Made by a program: the position numbers and the translations under genes
NCBI GenBank assembly: GCA_949825045.1
Contig: OX463812.1
Span: forward strand, 2,092,661 to 2,156,660
Length of the DNA stretch: 64,000 nucleotides
Direction of reading: 5' to 3'
Source of the DNA: Argyresthia goedartella
Lineage: Eukaryota > Arthropoda > Insecta > Lepidoptera > Argyresthiidae
Notes under the pieces: generated by a model
The model's input: only the letters and a program-made list of their open reading frames with translations
Told to the model about the DNA's origin: nothing
The model's database searches: none
In this document: positions 1 to 10,052 of the stretch, piece after piece
Layout of the letters: every line of letters begins with the position of its first letter
Numbering within the stretch: position 1 is the first letter of the stretch

Positions 1-382
1 ACATTTACACGTTGCGCTTGTGTAGTGTATTTGAAAAAGCGCACGGCGTGACGTTGCACTGGATGAGCATAAAGAATAGCCTGTCTACGCGCGCGCGTGT
101 TCAAACTTATGTGTATGAAGGAGACAGTTATTGTTTTCCTTTTGCTACTACTTCTAAATATAGAGTGATATTTTTTCATTCGTGTGACGAGCAATCGACG
201 CGCGTTATTGTGATTGTTTACCTATTTCGAGGTTAGTATAAAATCATTAATTTTTAAACATACTGTTTAGTGAAATTGCATTCGTGTGAGTACTGTGATC
301 GAGCCAGCTTTAGTTAACTGACCTGTACGTTTACTTCACATCGTCAACCTGTGGAGACATCCTAGGGTACCCCACACTTTGG
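1..382. other. No supported gene; possible decayed LTR edge
   Basis: A 74-codon ORF at 12-236 has no coding bias and no recognisable motif, so I do not call it. The stretch around 372-390 reads like the primer-binding zone that follows an LTR ('tttggcgacca'), but no partner LTR is in the window. This is only a weak hint of an LTR remnant directly upstream of the SINE. Confidence 0.25.
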
Positions 383-637
383 CGACCAGAATGGCCGAGT
401 CGGCAGTGACCCTGCCTACGATGCGAAGGGTCCCGGGTTCGAGTCACGGTGGGGGCAAATATTTGTTTGATAAGAACGGATGTTTGTACCCTAGTCATGG
501 TTGTGTGTTTATCTAAGTATAATATTTATCTATATAAGTATGTGTATCGTTGCCTAGTACCCAAGATACAGGGAATCCTAGTTTGAGGCCAGATCAATGT
601 GTGTAAATAGTGTCCAAGGTATTATTCAAGGTATTAT
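383..637 (+). mobile_element. tRNA-derived SINE, copy 1
   Basis: The head carries RNA polymerase III promoter boxes: an A-box-like 'tggccgagtcgg' near 392-403 and a B-box-like 'gggttcgagtc' near 435-445, preceded by 'tccc' as in a tRNA T-arm. The body ('aaatatttg', 'gaacggatgt', 'tagtacccaagata', 'tagtgtccaaggtatta') is shared with the copy at 23808-24066, which proves a dispersed repeat. The T-stem is damaged here ('gagtcacgg' instead of 'gagtcccgg'). It is a SINE and not a tRNA gene, because the tRNA-like part is followed by about 170 bp of shared unrelated body. Confidence 0.8.
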
Positions 638-1017
638 TTCTGTAGGGCTCATAATACGTCATTGCAACAAGGTACATTTTTGCCCATGAGACGTTACAGT
701 CCCGCTACATGAAAATAAAAGGTTGGAATCTGAGCTAACTCTTTCAATGAGGGAGGTAACACCTTCAAGTCAAATATCTCTTATTCTCCTTTTGGGGTAT
801 CTATATAATGGCGGCATACTGTTAGTATGCTCTCAGGCCTACTCACTCCATCATGAAGTGGAGTTATTTCCTGATTGTCTATCTATATACTATGTACTAT
901 AGTGGCCATGTCTGCCACTGCAGAATTGGAGTGAATAGTCACTAGCGAAGATTAAATTATCTGATACAGATATAGATGCTATAGTTTAGGCCTTATGATA
1001 ATTATACTATAACTTAG
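638..1017. other. Noncoding sequence upstream of gene 1 exon
   Basis: AT-rich sequence with no coding bias. The last bases (about 1003-1017) form a weak 3' splice site ending in 'tag' for the exon that starts at 1018. The rest is either upstream intron or flank. I see nothing else in it. Confidence 0.4.
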
Positions 1018-1170
1018 AACGAGTGCCCTTTGGAGTACGTCTCGCGATGGCTGTCCTGCAACGGCGAAGTGTGGGGCGTGGGCCCGACCTTCGTGTTTGC
1101 CAGCGCGGCCGCCCTCTGCCTCTACCATGAGCTGCATGACACAGTCTTCAGCGCCGCCGACCAGAACAGA
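1018..1170 (+). CDS. Gene 1, internal exon A (unrecognised multi-pass membrane protein)
   Basis: A 51-codon, GC-rich exon in phase 0 at both ends, with acceptor 'acttag' and donor 'aga|gtatcc'. Codons end mostly in G or C, unlike the AT-rich surroundings. The middle is hydrophobic ('GPTFVFASAAALCLY') and probably membrane embedded. It aligns with the exon at 24575-24730 (52 codons): both have a Cys about ten residues before a PT motif, followed by an Ala/Leu-rich stretch. The donor 'gtatcc' was chosen because it gives nearly the paralogue's exon length; a later donor at 'att|gttagt' is possible. I do not recognise the protein family. Upstream exons lie outside the window or are not detectable. 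Confidence 0.6.
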
Positions 1171-1430
1171 GTATCCATCTTGGAGAAGACTCTCATTGTT
1201 AGTAGAACAAACAGTCTGACTTATCTCCTGTACCACAGCTACGTTTTTGAATCTCGTCTGGAGATCGCGAAGACAAAGATCTATTCTATCTGATGTGATC
1301 TGATCTTAACATTCAGCAGATATGCTATCAGGACCAAAATATTTGATATCTTCTTACAACTTCCTTCTGGAAAAACTGTAGTAGACTACCTATCGATAAA
1401 ATAATTATTGGATTATTTTCTGTCTTCCAG

Positions 1431-1526
1431 GTCACGATGGTAACGGGAATGCTGGCACTGATGGTCCATTTATGGGTTTGTAGCATGCGATTCTTCCAGT
1501 ACTATCTGGATGCCCTAATCAGGGAT
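1431..1526 (+). CDS. Gene 1, internal exon B (transmembrane segment)
   Basis: A 32-codon exon in phase 0 at both ends. It is flanked by a good polypyrimidine acceptor ('tgtcttccag') and a near-consensus donor ('gtaagtg'). It encodes a hydrophobic helix ('VTGMLALMVHLWVCSMRFF') followed by a short polar tail ending in Asp. The gene 2 exon at 53632-53727 has exactly the same length, the same phases and the same layout (helix, Trp in the same region, terminal Asp). This is the strongest evidence that genes 1 and 2 are paralogues. The reading continues in phase from exon A. Confidence 0.65.
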
Positions 1527-2080
1527 GTAAGTGTGAAATACGAAGAGTGACATACTTTTGAAGAGCACTAATTCAAAGTGTTCTCACGAGGTCCTTAATA
1601 ATCTTTTTTCAGAGTCCAAGCTTTCTCATAGAAATGACAACAGCCAGTATTCTCTGTGATTCAAAACCACTACCCGCCTTGGGCACTGTAACACAGTTTC
1701 TTCATCAGCAACAACCTCAGATACACATAACAATATGCTGGTTCCTGTCTCTCTGCTACGCCGACTACGTGAGGAAACATTATTGTCAGCGTTTTAACTT
1801 GCCGTATTTGGAGCAATGGTAAATGGTTCAGACAGTTATACGCATAATCTCTCTATTGACTGAATATGGGATGGCAGTGCATTAGGAGATCAGAATCACT
1901 CATAACTGCCACGCGCGCAGACGCTGCCCTCCACATAAGTTTGGCTAATCGACTTCCGACGCCCATCCCTGTCCGCCACGACCTCGTGACTGTAGCCTTA
2001 TCATGTAATTTTGACATCTGTTGAAGGCTGTTGACATTCTGGAGTGTCTTACCTAGTGTATGTCATCCGTGGTCAGGCAG

Positions 2081-2172
2081 ATGGAGCTGCAGGAGCACGC
2101 GTCTCACGGCATGCGCAGCACCATCGAGAAGGTGAACAGCTTCGTCGGCTGCGTACAGCAGCGCCTACGCAG
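2081..2172 (+). CDS. Gene 1, exon C (soluble segment)
   Basis: Acceptor 'ggtcaggcag' and donor 'cgcag|gtacag' enclose 92 bp, entering in phase 0 and leaving in phase 2. Codons are strongly G/C-ending. The product is charged and helical in character ('MELQEHASHGMRSTIEKVN'). Reading through the donor gives 20 more codons and a stop at 2230-2232, so an alternative terminal exon is possible here. The gene 2 exon at 53888-54117 also leaves in phase 2, but the sequences no longer resemble each other. Confidence 0.5.
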
Positions 2173-2480
2173 GTACAGCTCCCCCGCGCCCACCCACGCC
2201 CCGGAGAACCTCGCCGTGATGCCTAATGCGTGAGATATCTTATTCATTTCGGGATCGAAAAACTATAGCATTACCACATATCCTAATCCTCGGCCTAATA
2301 TGACATTTAAATCCTAATTAATCCTAATTAACCTTATTGATAAAGAGATATGGTATTGTATCTCTGGATAGCACACAACCTGTGAAATTGGCTCTTTTTG
2401 GTCGTTCATATTAATTATATTTTACGAACTCACCTTTACCCTAGTTTTAGTGAGTGTTCTGTTACCTAGAGTGAGCGCAG

Positions 2481-2769
2481 GAACGTGTCGCAATCAGAGC
2501 TCGGCAGTCGGCACCCCGGGCCCACGCTGCGCGAGGTCAAGGCCACCAGCGCCGCAGCCACGCTCTGCAAGTCTTGCCGCGATGCGGGCCAGGCGTGTGT
2601 CGACGGCGGCCAGCTATGCGGCGGCACCAGCGCCCGGCCCGGCGGCGGCGCCAGCGTCGTCGGCCTTGACAGCGCGGTCACCGACGGCATCGATAATGGC
2701 GGCCCCAATGTCGGCGGACAGAGGGGTGCATATGACAAGGTCATCGAGGAGTTGCGAGCTTATTGCGAG
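2481..2769 (+). CDS. Gene 1, exon D (Gly/Ala/Cys-containing tail)
   Basis: Starts after 'gtgagcgcag' with one base that completes the codon begun in exon C, and ends at 'tgcgag|gtagtt'. The reading frame was chosen because its third codon positions are overwhelmingly G or C. The alternative frame from 2450 is an Ala/Pro/Arg-rich shadow. The product has two CxxC-like Cys pairs early on ('CKSCRDAGQACVDGG'), then a Gly-rich low-complexity part, then 'YDKVIEELRAYCE'. If the donor is not used, the frame stays open to 2934, where the stop overlaps an AATAAA. Confidence 0.5.
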
Positions 2770-3115
2770 GTAGTTTCCGTTGCAGTAGTTATGCTAAATC
2801 CTATGTATCTATGCTACGTGTTTTCTAAGAAACTTTGTTCTTGGCTTATGTTGTCAGCCACGTTACTCCCACCCACTTGCATGAGTCGAACGTTCTGTGT
2901 GCCCTCCGACTGCCCCCAGCCTAAGTTTAAATAAATATCTTCTACCTACCTATAAGTTCAATATGAAATGAAAACATATAAATAGGGAAGGTTATAAGTT
3001 TTCGGTAACGCTTCCTACGCTTCGATATATAGCTACCTGTCTTAAACTTTTTGGAGATTTAATGTGAAATCTAGCAAAATCTCTAATCTTGATGAAGTTT
3101 TCTCACTCTCCCCAG

Positions 3116-3193
3116 TCAACAAGATGCGAATGCAGCGGACAAAATAGCAATACCTCAACGAAGAAACCGCCGCAAAGATCAACGCAGACGTAG
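3116..3193 (+). CDS. Gene 1, tentative last exon
   Basis: A good acceptor ('ctcactctccccag') precedes 3116. In the phase left by exon D, the exon encodes 25 codons and a stop. In the next frame it encodes about 40 basic codons ending 'WQDVDPPYF' and a stop at 3237-3239, which looks more protein-like but does not fit the phase. Either one more exon, an alternative donor or a shift is needed, so the end of gene 1 is unresolved. Confidence 0.25.
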   Translation, partial: STRCECSGQNSNTSTKKPPQRSTQT

Positions 3194-3239
3194 CCTGGAA
3201 CAATACATCTGGCAAGATGTAGACCCGCCCTACTTTTAA

Positions 3240-4364
3240 ACTTAAATAGGCTGGAATATCTAGACTAGTGAAATCGATTAAATCTGTTTGATTTAAATTT
3301 AGAGAAATTTTATTGAATAGCAAAGAATATGTGAAAATAATTCCGAGCTCATCATGTTAACGGGACAAAGTGCAGTGCAAAGTGTAGAGCTCGTAGTGCA
3401 CCCGATCTGCTCAAATGACTTGGCTTCCCCAGGGCGGCTAGCAACTGGTGATTGATTGTGGGTCTCAATAATTATACAAATAGTAAAACTTGTAAGTTGT
3501 TTACGAAAACCGCCTTCATAGCGCCACACCTTTTCCCATACGGGGTGGCAGAGGCACAATTGTGCCTAATTTGAGCCAGTTATTCAATACTCCATTTTGC
3601 GTGACAGGGGGCTAGCCCATCGCCGCAGCTATGGAGTAATGATGGTTTCCTCGTGATATTTTTCCATCAACGTTAGAACGTCCGTATAATGTACTTAAGA
3701 TAAATTAATTATCTCATTGGTACATGGTCAGGAATCGAACCTGTCTCTCCTGTTTGAGAAGAAAGCGTGAAACAAAAACAGATCAGGGAGCATTAGAAAA
3801 CGACTTCATATTTGTTACAAAATATATCCACACGTGTCTTCAATAATTTAAGACTTCCCTTGTCTTAAATCTTTATTGCACCTTAGCGTAACGTTCGAGA
3901 TTTTAGGTTGAGCTCAACAATTGAGAGCAACTCAATCGTTTTTCAGATATGATTTTTTGAAAATCTGAATAATTTGTTCATTTGTACTATCGAACCATCT
4001 GAATCATGACCCACCATAAGCTTATTTTGCTAAACCCCTTAAATGCAAGTAGGTCGAAATTCGCTTGAAGGTTTATTTCCTTGGTGACGAACTTGTTATC
4101 ATTTGATTAGACACTGACATTTTTTTGACAGGCAAGTGGGTCATGATTCAGTTGGTTCGATTGTACAAACGTAAAAATTACGCCAAAATATGTTACGTTT
4201 CGTAGAACACTATTTGTAAGATGAGAATTTATAGAGGAAATTGTGGATTACATCGAAATATCTATACTATAATAAAACCTTTTTTGATTAGATTTTTAAG
4301 TAAAAGGAATTGTTTTTGGATATGGGCTTATGTCAATATAGGTCTGTATACTTTTACATTCACA
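3240..4364. other. Intergenic AT-rich sequence
   Basis: No ORF with coding bias. The part around 3540-3640 ('ggcacaattgtgcctaatttgag') resembles moderately repeated insect DNA, but no second copy is in this window. I see no gene, RNA or clear element. Confidence 0.4.
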
Positions 4365-4640
4365 GAATGAGATTATTTTTTAGGAAGATAAGAGAAGACA
4401 AGTTCGAGAGCTTTCCCCTGAACTCCGTAATGCTGTAATTTACATATTAACGTTTCTACTCTACTAATTAACGTGACTAACGCAATCAAATGCTTTGGAA
4501 AGGTCAAAGAAGACACCAATTGCATCTTGTAACTTCTCCCAAGCATCAAAGATATGCTTTAAGAACCTTATCCCTGCATCTGTAGTGGAACGCTCTTCAG
4601 TGAAGCCATATTGCTCACTATGGAACAGTCTGTTTATTGA
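4365..4640 (-). pseudogene. LINE reverse transcriptase fragment (relative of family A)
   Basis: On the minus strand, 4460-4625 reads 'EQYGFTEERSTTDAGIRF' and then 'FFDLSKAFDCVSH', which is RT motif A of CR1/Jockey-type LINEs. After a frame change the reading continues with 'LQHYGVQGKALELVFSYL'. It matches the family-A copies at 8440-8937 and 43777-44301 in order of motifs but is clearly diverged. Both ends are truncated and no other domain remains. Confidence 0.75.
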
Positions 4641-4658
4641 CCGAGTGAGCGAAGCGAG

Positions 4659-4703
4659 CCTCCTATCTTGACGATGTGGAGCCCACATCGACAAGATAGG
4701 AGG
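4659..4703. repeat. 45-bp palindrome at the edge of repeat R1
   Basis: The arms 'cctcctatcttg' and 'caagataggagg' are perfect inverted copies. They enclose a second inverted pair ('cgatgtgg' and 'cccacatcg' with one slip). The right arm is the usual start of repeat R1 ('gataggaggc'), so the left arm is an inverted copy of the R1 terminus. Confidence 0.8.
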
Positions 4704-5284
4704 CCGATTTTGCTTTCGTCTGTCTCGTGTCTGACAGTTCCGGTCTAGGGGCCACATTTTTCAAGCGATCCTCATAAAACTTGGCACACGTGTTCCTTAA
4801 CTTATTAAAATATTTTTTTGTCGAGAGCTTTTTTCGATTTTCTCCTTGGGGGGGGGGGAGTTATGACGTCATGAATTTTTTGGATGGTTTTTTTTTTGTT
4901 TTTTCTGAAACCTATCGTGTGGGGTATCAAATGAAAGGGCTTTATTAGCCGGTTCTAAAAATATACTACAAATTACCTTTCGGCCGCCTGCTTTCTAAAA
5001 ATCCAAGAAATATTTTCAAAACATACCAAGTTTGGACTCCTCGAAGTAGGAGACGGATTAGTAAAGAGGATCTATACAGACCATGAGAGTGAGTGAAATA
5101 GACTATAAATATTTTCGTGAAAAGTCAATAGATTGTATTTTAAATCGCAAAATGTAGTTTACAAAGTTATTGGTGCGGCTACTTTTACTACTTGATTTTG
5201 ATTGAATCTAAAATACTTACCTATAAATTGGTTCACAGTCCCCACTGTTAGCGAGGTCTACTGCCCACAGGGCCACTAGTACAT
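4684..5284 (-). repeat. Dispersed repeat R1, copy a
   Basis: Shares long similarity with 11658-11877 plus 20645-20955 (one split copy) and, inverted, with 25925-26148. Markers are 'ttttgctttcgtctgtctc', 'cagttccggtctaggggcc', 'aagcgatcctca', 'tgacgtcat' and 'tactgcccacagggccacta'. On the minus strand the end is 'cctcctatc', extended to (tatcc)n in the 26-kb copy. This looks like the short tandem tail of a LINE or SINE 3' end. No coding capacity was seen. Confidence 0.7.
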
Positions 5285-5321
5285 AGCAGTTATAGCCCAG
5301 TCATCAAATCTCGCCTTGATG

Positions 5322-5629
5322 CTACCTACACGTTTTTAATTTAAATTCATCTTTACACTTCTTCTCAATCACTTTGAACAAGGAATTGCAAAGTTCATCT
5401 GGAGTCCCAACAAACGGTAAGTAATAAAGTTGCTTACCAATGCTTTCCGAACACTGTCCCATACGGTTGGTAGTACTAGGCCTGTAAGTAAACTCCTGAG
5501 AGTTTTTATTCAATTTACATGGGAACACAACGCTTCGTCCACAATGATCCGAGCTAAGTTTGTCACATATAGCCATGCTTTGAGGTGCACAGTTACAAAA
5601 AACATTGTCTAAGCAAGTTGCAGATGAGG
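5322..5629 (-). CDS. Orphan Cys-rich ORF, possibly a terminal exon
   Basis: Minus-strand open frame of about 100 codons ending at a stop at 5322-5324. It stays open upstream of its first ATG (5576) to a plausible acceptor 'aaaaatcacag' just before 5629. It holds about a dozen Cys residues, for example 'CLDNVFCNCAPQSMAIC' and the ending 'CKDEFKLKTC', as in small disulphide-rich secreted proteins. No transmembrane segment or known motif was recognised, and no signal peptide lies in this exon. Nearby repeats do not match it, so it is not obviously transposon sequence. It could be a chance ORF; the Cys density and the splice site argue for a real or recently dead exon. Confidence 0.35.
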
Positions 5630-6734
5630 CTGTGATTTTTGTAAGTGGTGAAAGTTACTACTTAAATCATCTTAGCGTTAAGTAGCTTCTGGCTTACTCA
5701 TTTGTGTTCAGAATCATGTTATTTCATTCGTCGCTTGCTGCGTTCCTTTTGGATTGACTAATATTCACATCGCATTGTATTGCAGATTGCTACCAGCTTT
5801 TTACAGCTTTAGACCCGCGGTAGTGTGTCAAGCCAAGTTCAGCTAACAGAGCTGGCGAGTATCACCGTGTGTACTTATCTATCGGCTTTTTATAGAAAGC
5901 CTGGAAAATCTAGCTACCTTTTTGTATAGAAATTGTTGAATGTTACCGGCAGATTTCATATTTGGACTTTCGTTAAATGTCTGGTTTATTTGCGGAATGT
6001 TTGAAGTGAAGTATGCCGACCACAAAATTATTGTCTCATGCTTGCTTTGCTTTCATCCATTGCACTTTTTTTTTGTAACTCCGTTTCTGTTTGTCACCAC
6101 CACGACATTAAAAAAGGAACGGTTTATATTTCCAGTTCGGAGTTTCTTAGCACCGCTTCGGACTACGTTTCGGCCACCGGTTTCCTGGCACCACGCTATC
6201 ATTTCCTGGCATAGCTTCGGACTACCTTTCGGCCACCGGTTTCCTGGCACCGCGCTACCGTTTCCTGGCACCGCTTCGGATTACTGCTTCCCTGCTCAAG
6301 TTGCATTCGGACCAATACCTCCCTGCGTCAACGGCACTGCGACGTCGTCTAAAACCCGCAGGGAAGAATCGTTGCCGCGTAATCAGGGTCAGACTACAAT
6401 TTAAAGTACCCACATTAATAAATTATCTTGTTGGCTAACTATTTTTTTATTTTTTTATTTATCGCCGAAACCTCACACACGAGGTAATGGAATTTATGAA
6501 TATCCGAAATACTCTAAACTCTAACTAAAATAAGCGCCGTCAAATTTCCTTTTTTGAATCTGAGGCAATTTCAACCCTATTTCTTGGGGATAAGTAGGAT
6601 CATCCATCCAGCATGACGTATTGTGCGCGGAACTGCGCCTTCTCTCGCACTATAACTTCTTAGAAAATCTTTCGGCTAGTTTTTAGCCTTGGCTAAGTTT
6701 AATATTATTAACCTTACCTATAAAATAATAAAAT
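5630..6734. other. Intergenic sequence
   Basis: An ORF at 5940-6404 is hydrophobic at first and then runs through a 59-bp minisatellite, with no coding bias, so it is not called. The rest is AT-rich, including homopolymer runs near 6440-6460. Nothing else is recognisable. Confidence 0.4.
6137..6290. repeat. 59-bp minisatellite, about 2.5 units
   Basis: The units begin with 'gcttcgga' at 6155, 6214 and 6273 and share 'tttcggccaccggtttcctggcaccrcgc'. Units differ by a few substitutions. It is GC-rich in an AT-rich setting. Confidence 0.75.
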
Positions 6735-6839
6735 ACTCTCACCGCAAAAATTTGGTTTCCACAAAACAAATCCACAACTAACACTGTTTTAAAACTTATC
6801 CATAATACTGTTCAAAACCTAAACAATAACAAAAAAGTC

Positions 6840-7345
6840 TTGACGATATTTTTGGACCTCGCCAAAGCATTCAATAGTGTACCTATCCCCACTCTCATAT
6901 TTAAACTCTCTTCGATAGGAGTTAGAGGTACTCAACTTAATTTATTTCAAAATTGGGCAACATCTTGGCGAAGAACTTGGAATATCCTATGGGTACCCCA
7001 AGAAAGCGTTCTTGGGCCGTCGCTGTTTCTGGTTTTCATTAATGACCTGTGTAACCTTGATTTCCCTAGTGGCTCAATAACTTCTTACACCGATGATACT
7101 GCTTTAACGTTTACTGCCACTATGCCTAGTCGTTTCTTCGGTCATTATGCCTAGTTTACCTCTTTCTCTTCGTGCCCACCCGTGCACAGACCAAATTAAT
7201 TGCCAATGTCCAGAGATATCCTTTACTGATACCATTAAATACCTCGGTGTCACGATAAACAAACACCTCACTATCAAAGCCCATATTGACAACCTCAGCA
7301 CTAGAGTCCGCAAATTAATATATATATTTAAAAATCTTCGAAACA
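6840..7345 (+). pseudogene. Family B reverse transcriptase remnant
   Basis: Codes for RT motifs A to C and the start of the thumb in two frames, with a shift near 7140. Compared with the copy at 60355-61371, the segment between motif C and 'KYLGV' is deleted. The catalytic box reads YTDD. The sequence stops where the antisense family-A element begins. Confidence 0.75.
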
Positions 7346-7348
7346 TTT

Positions 7349-8945
7349 TTTTTTTTTTACTTTATTACTGTAGATATTTACATATACTTAGCAAACGTCA
7401 TTTTTTGCCTCTTCTCTACATTGGACCACTGTGGGAGAAGAAGGGCGTAGAAACTCCCACAGATTTATTTTTAGATCTCTTTTAAAAATAGGTTGTGCTT
7501 AACTAATACAAATATGAAAAATTTAATTGTTATGATTAATAAGCAGGAATAAATAATTACAAAATTATTAACAGCAAGGTCTGTGTTGAGCCATATTAAC
7601 CCCATACAGTCCTGTCATTTAAGTAATCTTGAACATTGTAATATCCCTTTTTCGACAAAGTCGCTTTAACATGCTTTTTAAACTGCTCAAATGGCAATTT
7701 CAAAATCTCCAGAGGTATCTTATTGTAGTAGAGAATGCACTGACCCTTGAAAGAATTGCTAACCTTCGCGAGTCTAAAACGGGGCGCACATAGTCTGTGA
7801 TTATTTCTTAGGTTAACATTACAGCTGTCGCTAAGTTTGGAAAATGTTGTAAGGTTCTTGCGTACATACATTATATTTTCGAAAATAAATTGACTAGCTA
7901 CTGTTAGTATGTCAATTTCTTTAAAAAGCTCTCTTAAGGAGTCTGTTCGTTTTAAATTATAAATTGCTCGAATAGCTCTTTTCTGTAAAATAAAAATAGT
8001 TTGAATATCCGCTGCTTTCCCCCACAACAAGATACCATAGGACATCACACTATGAAAGTAACCAAAATATACTAGCCTAGATGTAGCCACATCCGTGCTT
8101 TGTCTGATGTTCCTAACAGCGTAAGCCGCAGAACTTAATTTACCAGCCAATTTATCTATGTGGGGTCCCCACTGCAATTTGCTATCAATGGTTATTCCAA
8201 GAAACTTCGTATCATTTACCAATTCTAACGTGCTGTTGTCTAACACCAAACTGGTCTCAACTTGCCTGACATTTGGAAGTGAGAATTTGATACACTTGGT
8301 TTTACCAGCGTTTAACAATAAATTATTAACTGTGAACCAATTCAAGGTTAAAGACAATACACCATTAACATCATCAAAATCTCCTTTTTGTCTTTCAATT
8401 TTGAAGACCATTGAAGTATCATCAGCAAACAACACTTAATTAATTAATATATACCAGGAATAAGAAAGGGCCTAATATAGAACCTTGTGGAACGCCAATT
8501 TTAACACCCGATCCATCAGATTTTACGCCGTTAACTTCTGCCTTTTGAATTCTATTGCTTAGGTATGATCTTAGTAGATCCAACGCTTTATTTCTAACTC
8601 CGTAATGATTTAATTTAATTAATAGCGTATTATGATCAACACAATCAAACGCCTTCGACAGGTCGCAAAAAACTCCGATAGCATCCTGTGCGGCCTCCCA
8701 TGCAGAATAAATATGAGATACAAGGGTAATACCTGCATCCGTAGTCGATTTACCCCTAGTGAAACCATATTGTTTAGCGTGGAGTTGTTTTGTACGGTTG
8801 AAGTGTGAGAGCATTTGATTGAGTATAATCTTTTCAAATATTTTACTTAGTGTTGGAAGAACAGATATTGGTCTGAAATTTGAAGGATCGCCCTTATCTC
8901 CCGACTTGAACAGCGGTATAAGTTTACTGTGTTTCATGAGGTCTG
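7349..8945 (-). mobile_element. LINE family A, copy 1 (5'-truncated, antisense)
   Basis: Read on the minus strand: RT from 'MKHSKLIPLFKSGDKG' through motif A 'FCDLSKAFDCVDHNTL', motif B 'GVPQGSILGPFLFLVYIN' and 'FADDTSMVF', to a C-terminus ending 'GYYNVQDYLNDRTVWG'. A 3' noncoding part with 'aaatctgtgggagtttctac' follows, ending in an A-rich tail at about 7350. It begins inside 'ccagacctcatg', so the 5' end is truncated relative to the copy at 48.2-51.5 kb. It lies inside the family-B LINE. Confidence 0.85.
7596..8937 (-). pseudogene. Family A ORF2 C-terminal part (reverse transcriptase)
   Basis: Two adjoining minus-strand frames (8937-8440 and 8435-7596) cover RT fingers, palm and thumb and the LINE C-terminal domain. 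The break falls between 'FLVYIN' and 'LFADDTS', with a few extra bases ('ttaattaa') at 8438-8445. The remaining frame is clean for 279 codons, so this copy is fairly young. No endonuclease is present because of the 5' truncation. Confidence 0.85.
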
Positions 8946-9649
8946 GATTGCTAATGCAACCATTACCTGCTGGGACGCAGAGAACCTAAAAAGGAACTTT
9001 TATGACAGACATCACTTAGAGTACTGTAGATTTTATTGTGGGCATTTATGGGCAAAAAATATAAAATTTGCCTTAATTGTTGTGTCATTATTTTTTCTTT
9101 TTCGGCCAGTAGAGATAGCGAAAGGGTTAAAACACTTATCTTGCCCTTATTCAATCTATTATAGCCTACTGTATCCCATGTTGGGGGGTTAGGGGAAAAC
9201 AACAATAAAACCCCTAGAAATAGCTCAACGTGCCATCCTTAAAGTGGCAACTAAACGCCCTATTCTATTCCCAACAGTTCAACTGTAAAGTCTTTGTAAG
9301 GTACTATCAGTCAGGCAATTATTCATCTTTAATACTTACAATAACCTTGCAACAACACCTCACACCATACGAACCGACTATAAAACGACTTAAAGACAGG
9401 ATTTGTAATGTCCCCTTACCAAGATAAATTCTAACAAAACGCTTTAAACTTTACATAGGTCCCTTTTTGTATAACTTGTTTAACAAGATTGAATATATCT
9501 GCTTCTGCCTCATGAATGTAAATAAAAAGTCACTTATTACTTAAGTAACTTAACGTATGATGACACTGAAAACCCTCTAATACCCTATTCTTGATATGTT
9601 TCCTGTAAGTGGGTAGCTCCAACCAAATTCACAAATATTTACACACAAT

Positions 9650-9760
9650 TTCCAAAAACACCACACAACTCACCGTTACCCACACACACGCACACACAAT
9701 TACACATATACAAACCTTCAAAAACACACACACGCACCCACATACATACACACACACTAC
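9650..9760. repeat. CA-rich simple repeat in the LINE family B 3' UTR
   Basis: Imperfect (CA)n with 'cacacacgcacac' and 'catacatacacaca' blocks. The family-B copy at 57-62 kb carries a similar CA-rich block at 61655-61760 in the same place after ORF2, so it is part of the element rather than a chance microsatellite. Confidence 0.75.
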
Positions 9761-9840
9761 TTTGTCCTATATTAATGTAATACATTTAGCTAATCTTAAC
9801 CCTATTACACATTTTTACAGGACATGACATTTTTTTTAGA

Positions 9841-10052
9841 TTTTTACATTTTTTCACAAGTATGTTTTCGGGGTCGAAGGGAAGGGAGTAAAATTGTAAA
9901 AAATGGTCGTCCGTAAAGTCGGTTTACGGTGATAATGCCATAAGGTGAACGCTTAGGCTGATCGCTTGTTCCGCGCTCACGCTTGCATGGTCGGCCCAAG
10001 CGGAATGTGACAATGAGCCATGCTTTTTCGTGCGTGCAGCAATTATTAATGC
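9841..10052. other. Short unassigned spacer
   Basis: Moderately GC-rich spacer between LINE B copy 2 and the inverted-repeat element. No gene is visible. Confidence 0.3.

Larger units (their letters stand above)
6735..9840 (+). mobile_element. LINE family B, copy 2 (5'-truncated, interrupted by family A)
   Basis: Left part 6735-7345: RT reading 'FLDLAKAFNSVPIPTL' (motif A), 'VPQESVLGPSLFLVFIND' (motif B) and 'SYTDDTAL' (the active-site box, YADD changed to YTDD), then 'KYLGVTINKHLTIKAHI'. Right part from about 9110: after a gap it continues with a 'LEIAQRAILKVA'-type segment in shifted frames, matching 61150-61280 of the family-B copy at 57-62 kb, then a CA-rich 3' noncoding part. The 1.6-kb piece between them is an antisense LINE of family A. 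Stops and frameshifts throughout; the copy is dead and older than its insert. Confidence 0.75.

Noticed and set aside
2450..2773. Ala/Pro/Arg-rich 107-codon ORF
   Set aside because: It is a shadow of exon D. The overlapping frame has strongly G/C-ending codons and matches the splice phase.
5940..6404. 154-codon ORF, initially hydrophobic
   Set aside because: It runs into a 59-bp minisatellite and has no coding bias, splice context or motif.
8158..8439. Plus-strand ORF opposite the LINE A RT (also at 44206-44466 and 50477-50716)
   Set aside because: Antisense shadow of the conserved RT frame; it recurs only because the LINE recurs.
9609..9827. His/Thr-rich 72-codon ORF
   Set aside because: Translation of the CA-rich simple repeat in the LINE B 3' UTR.
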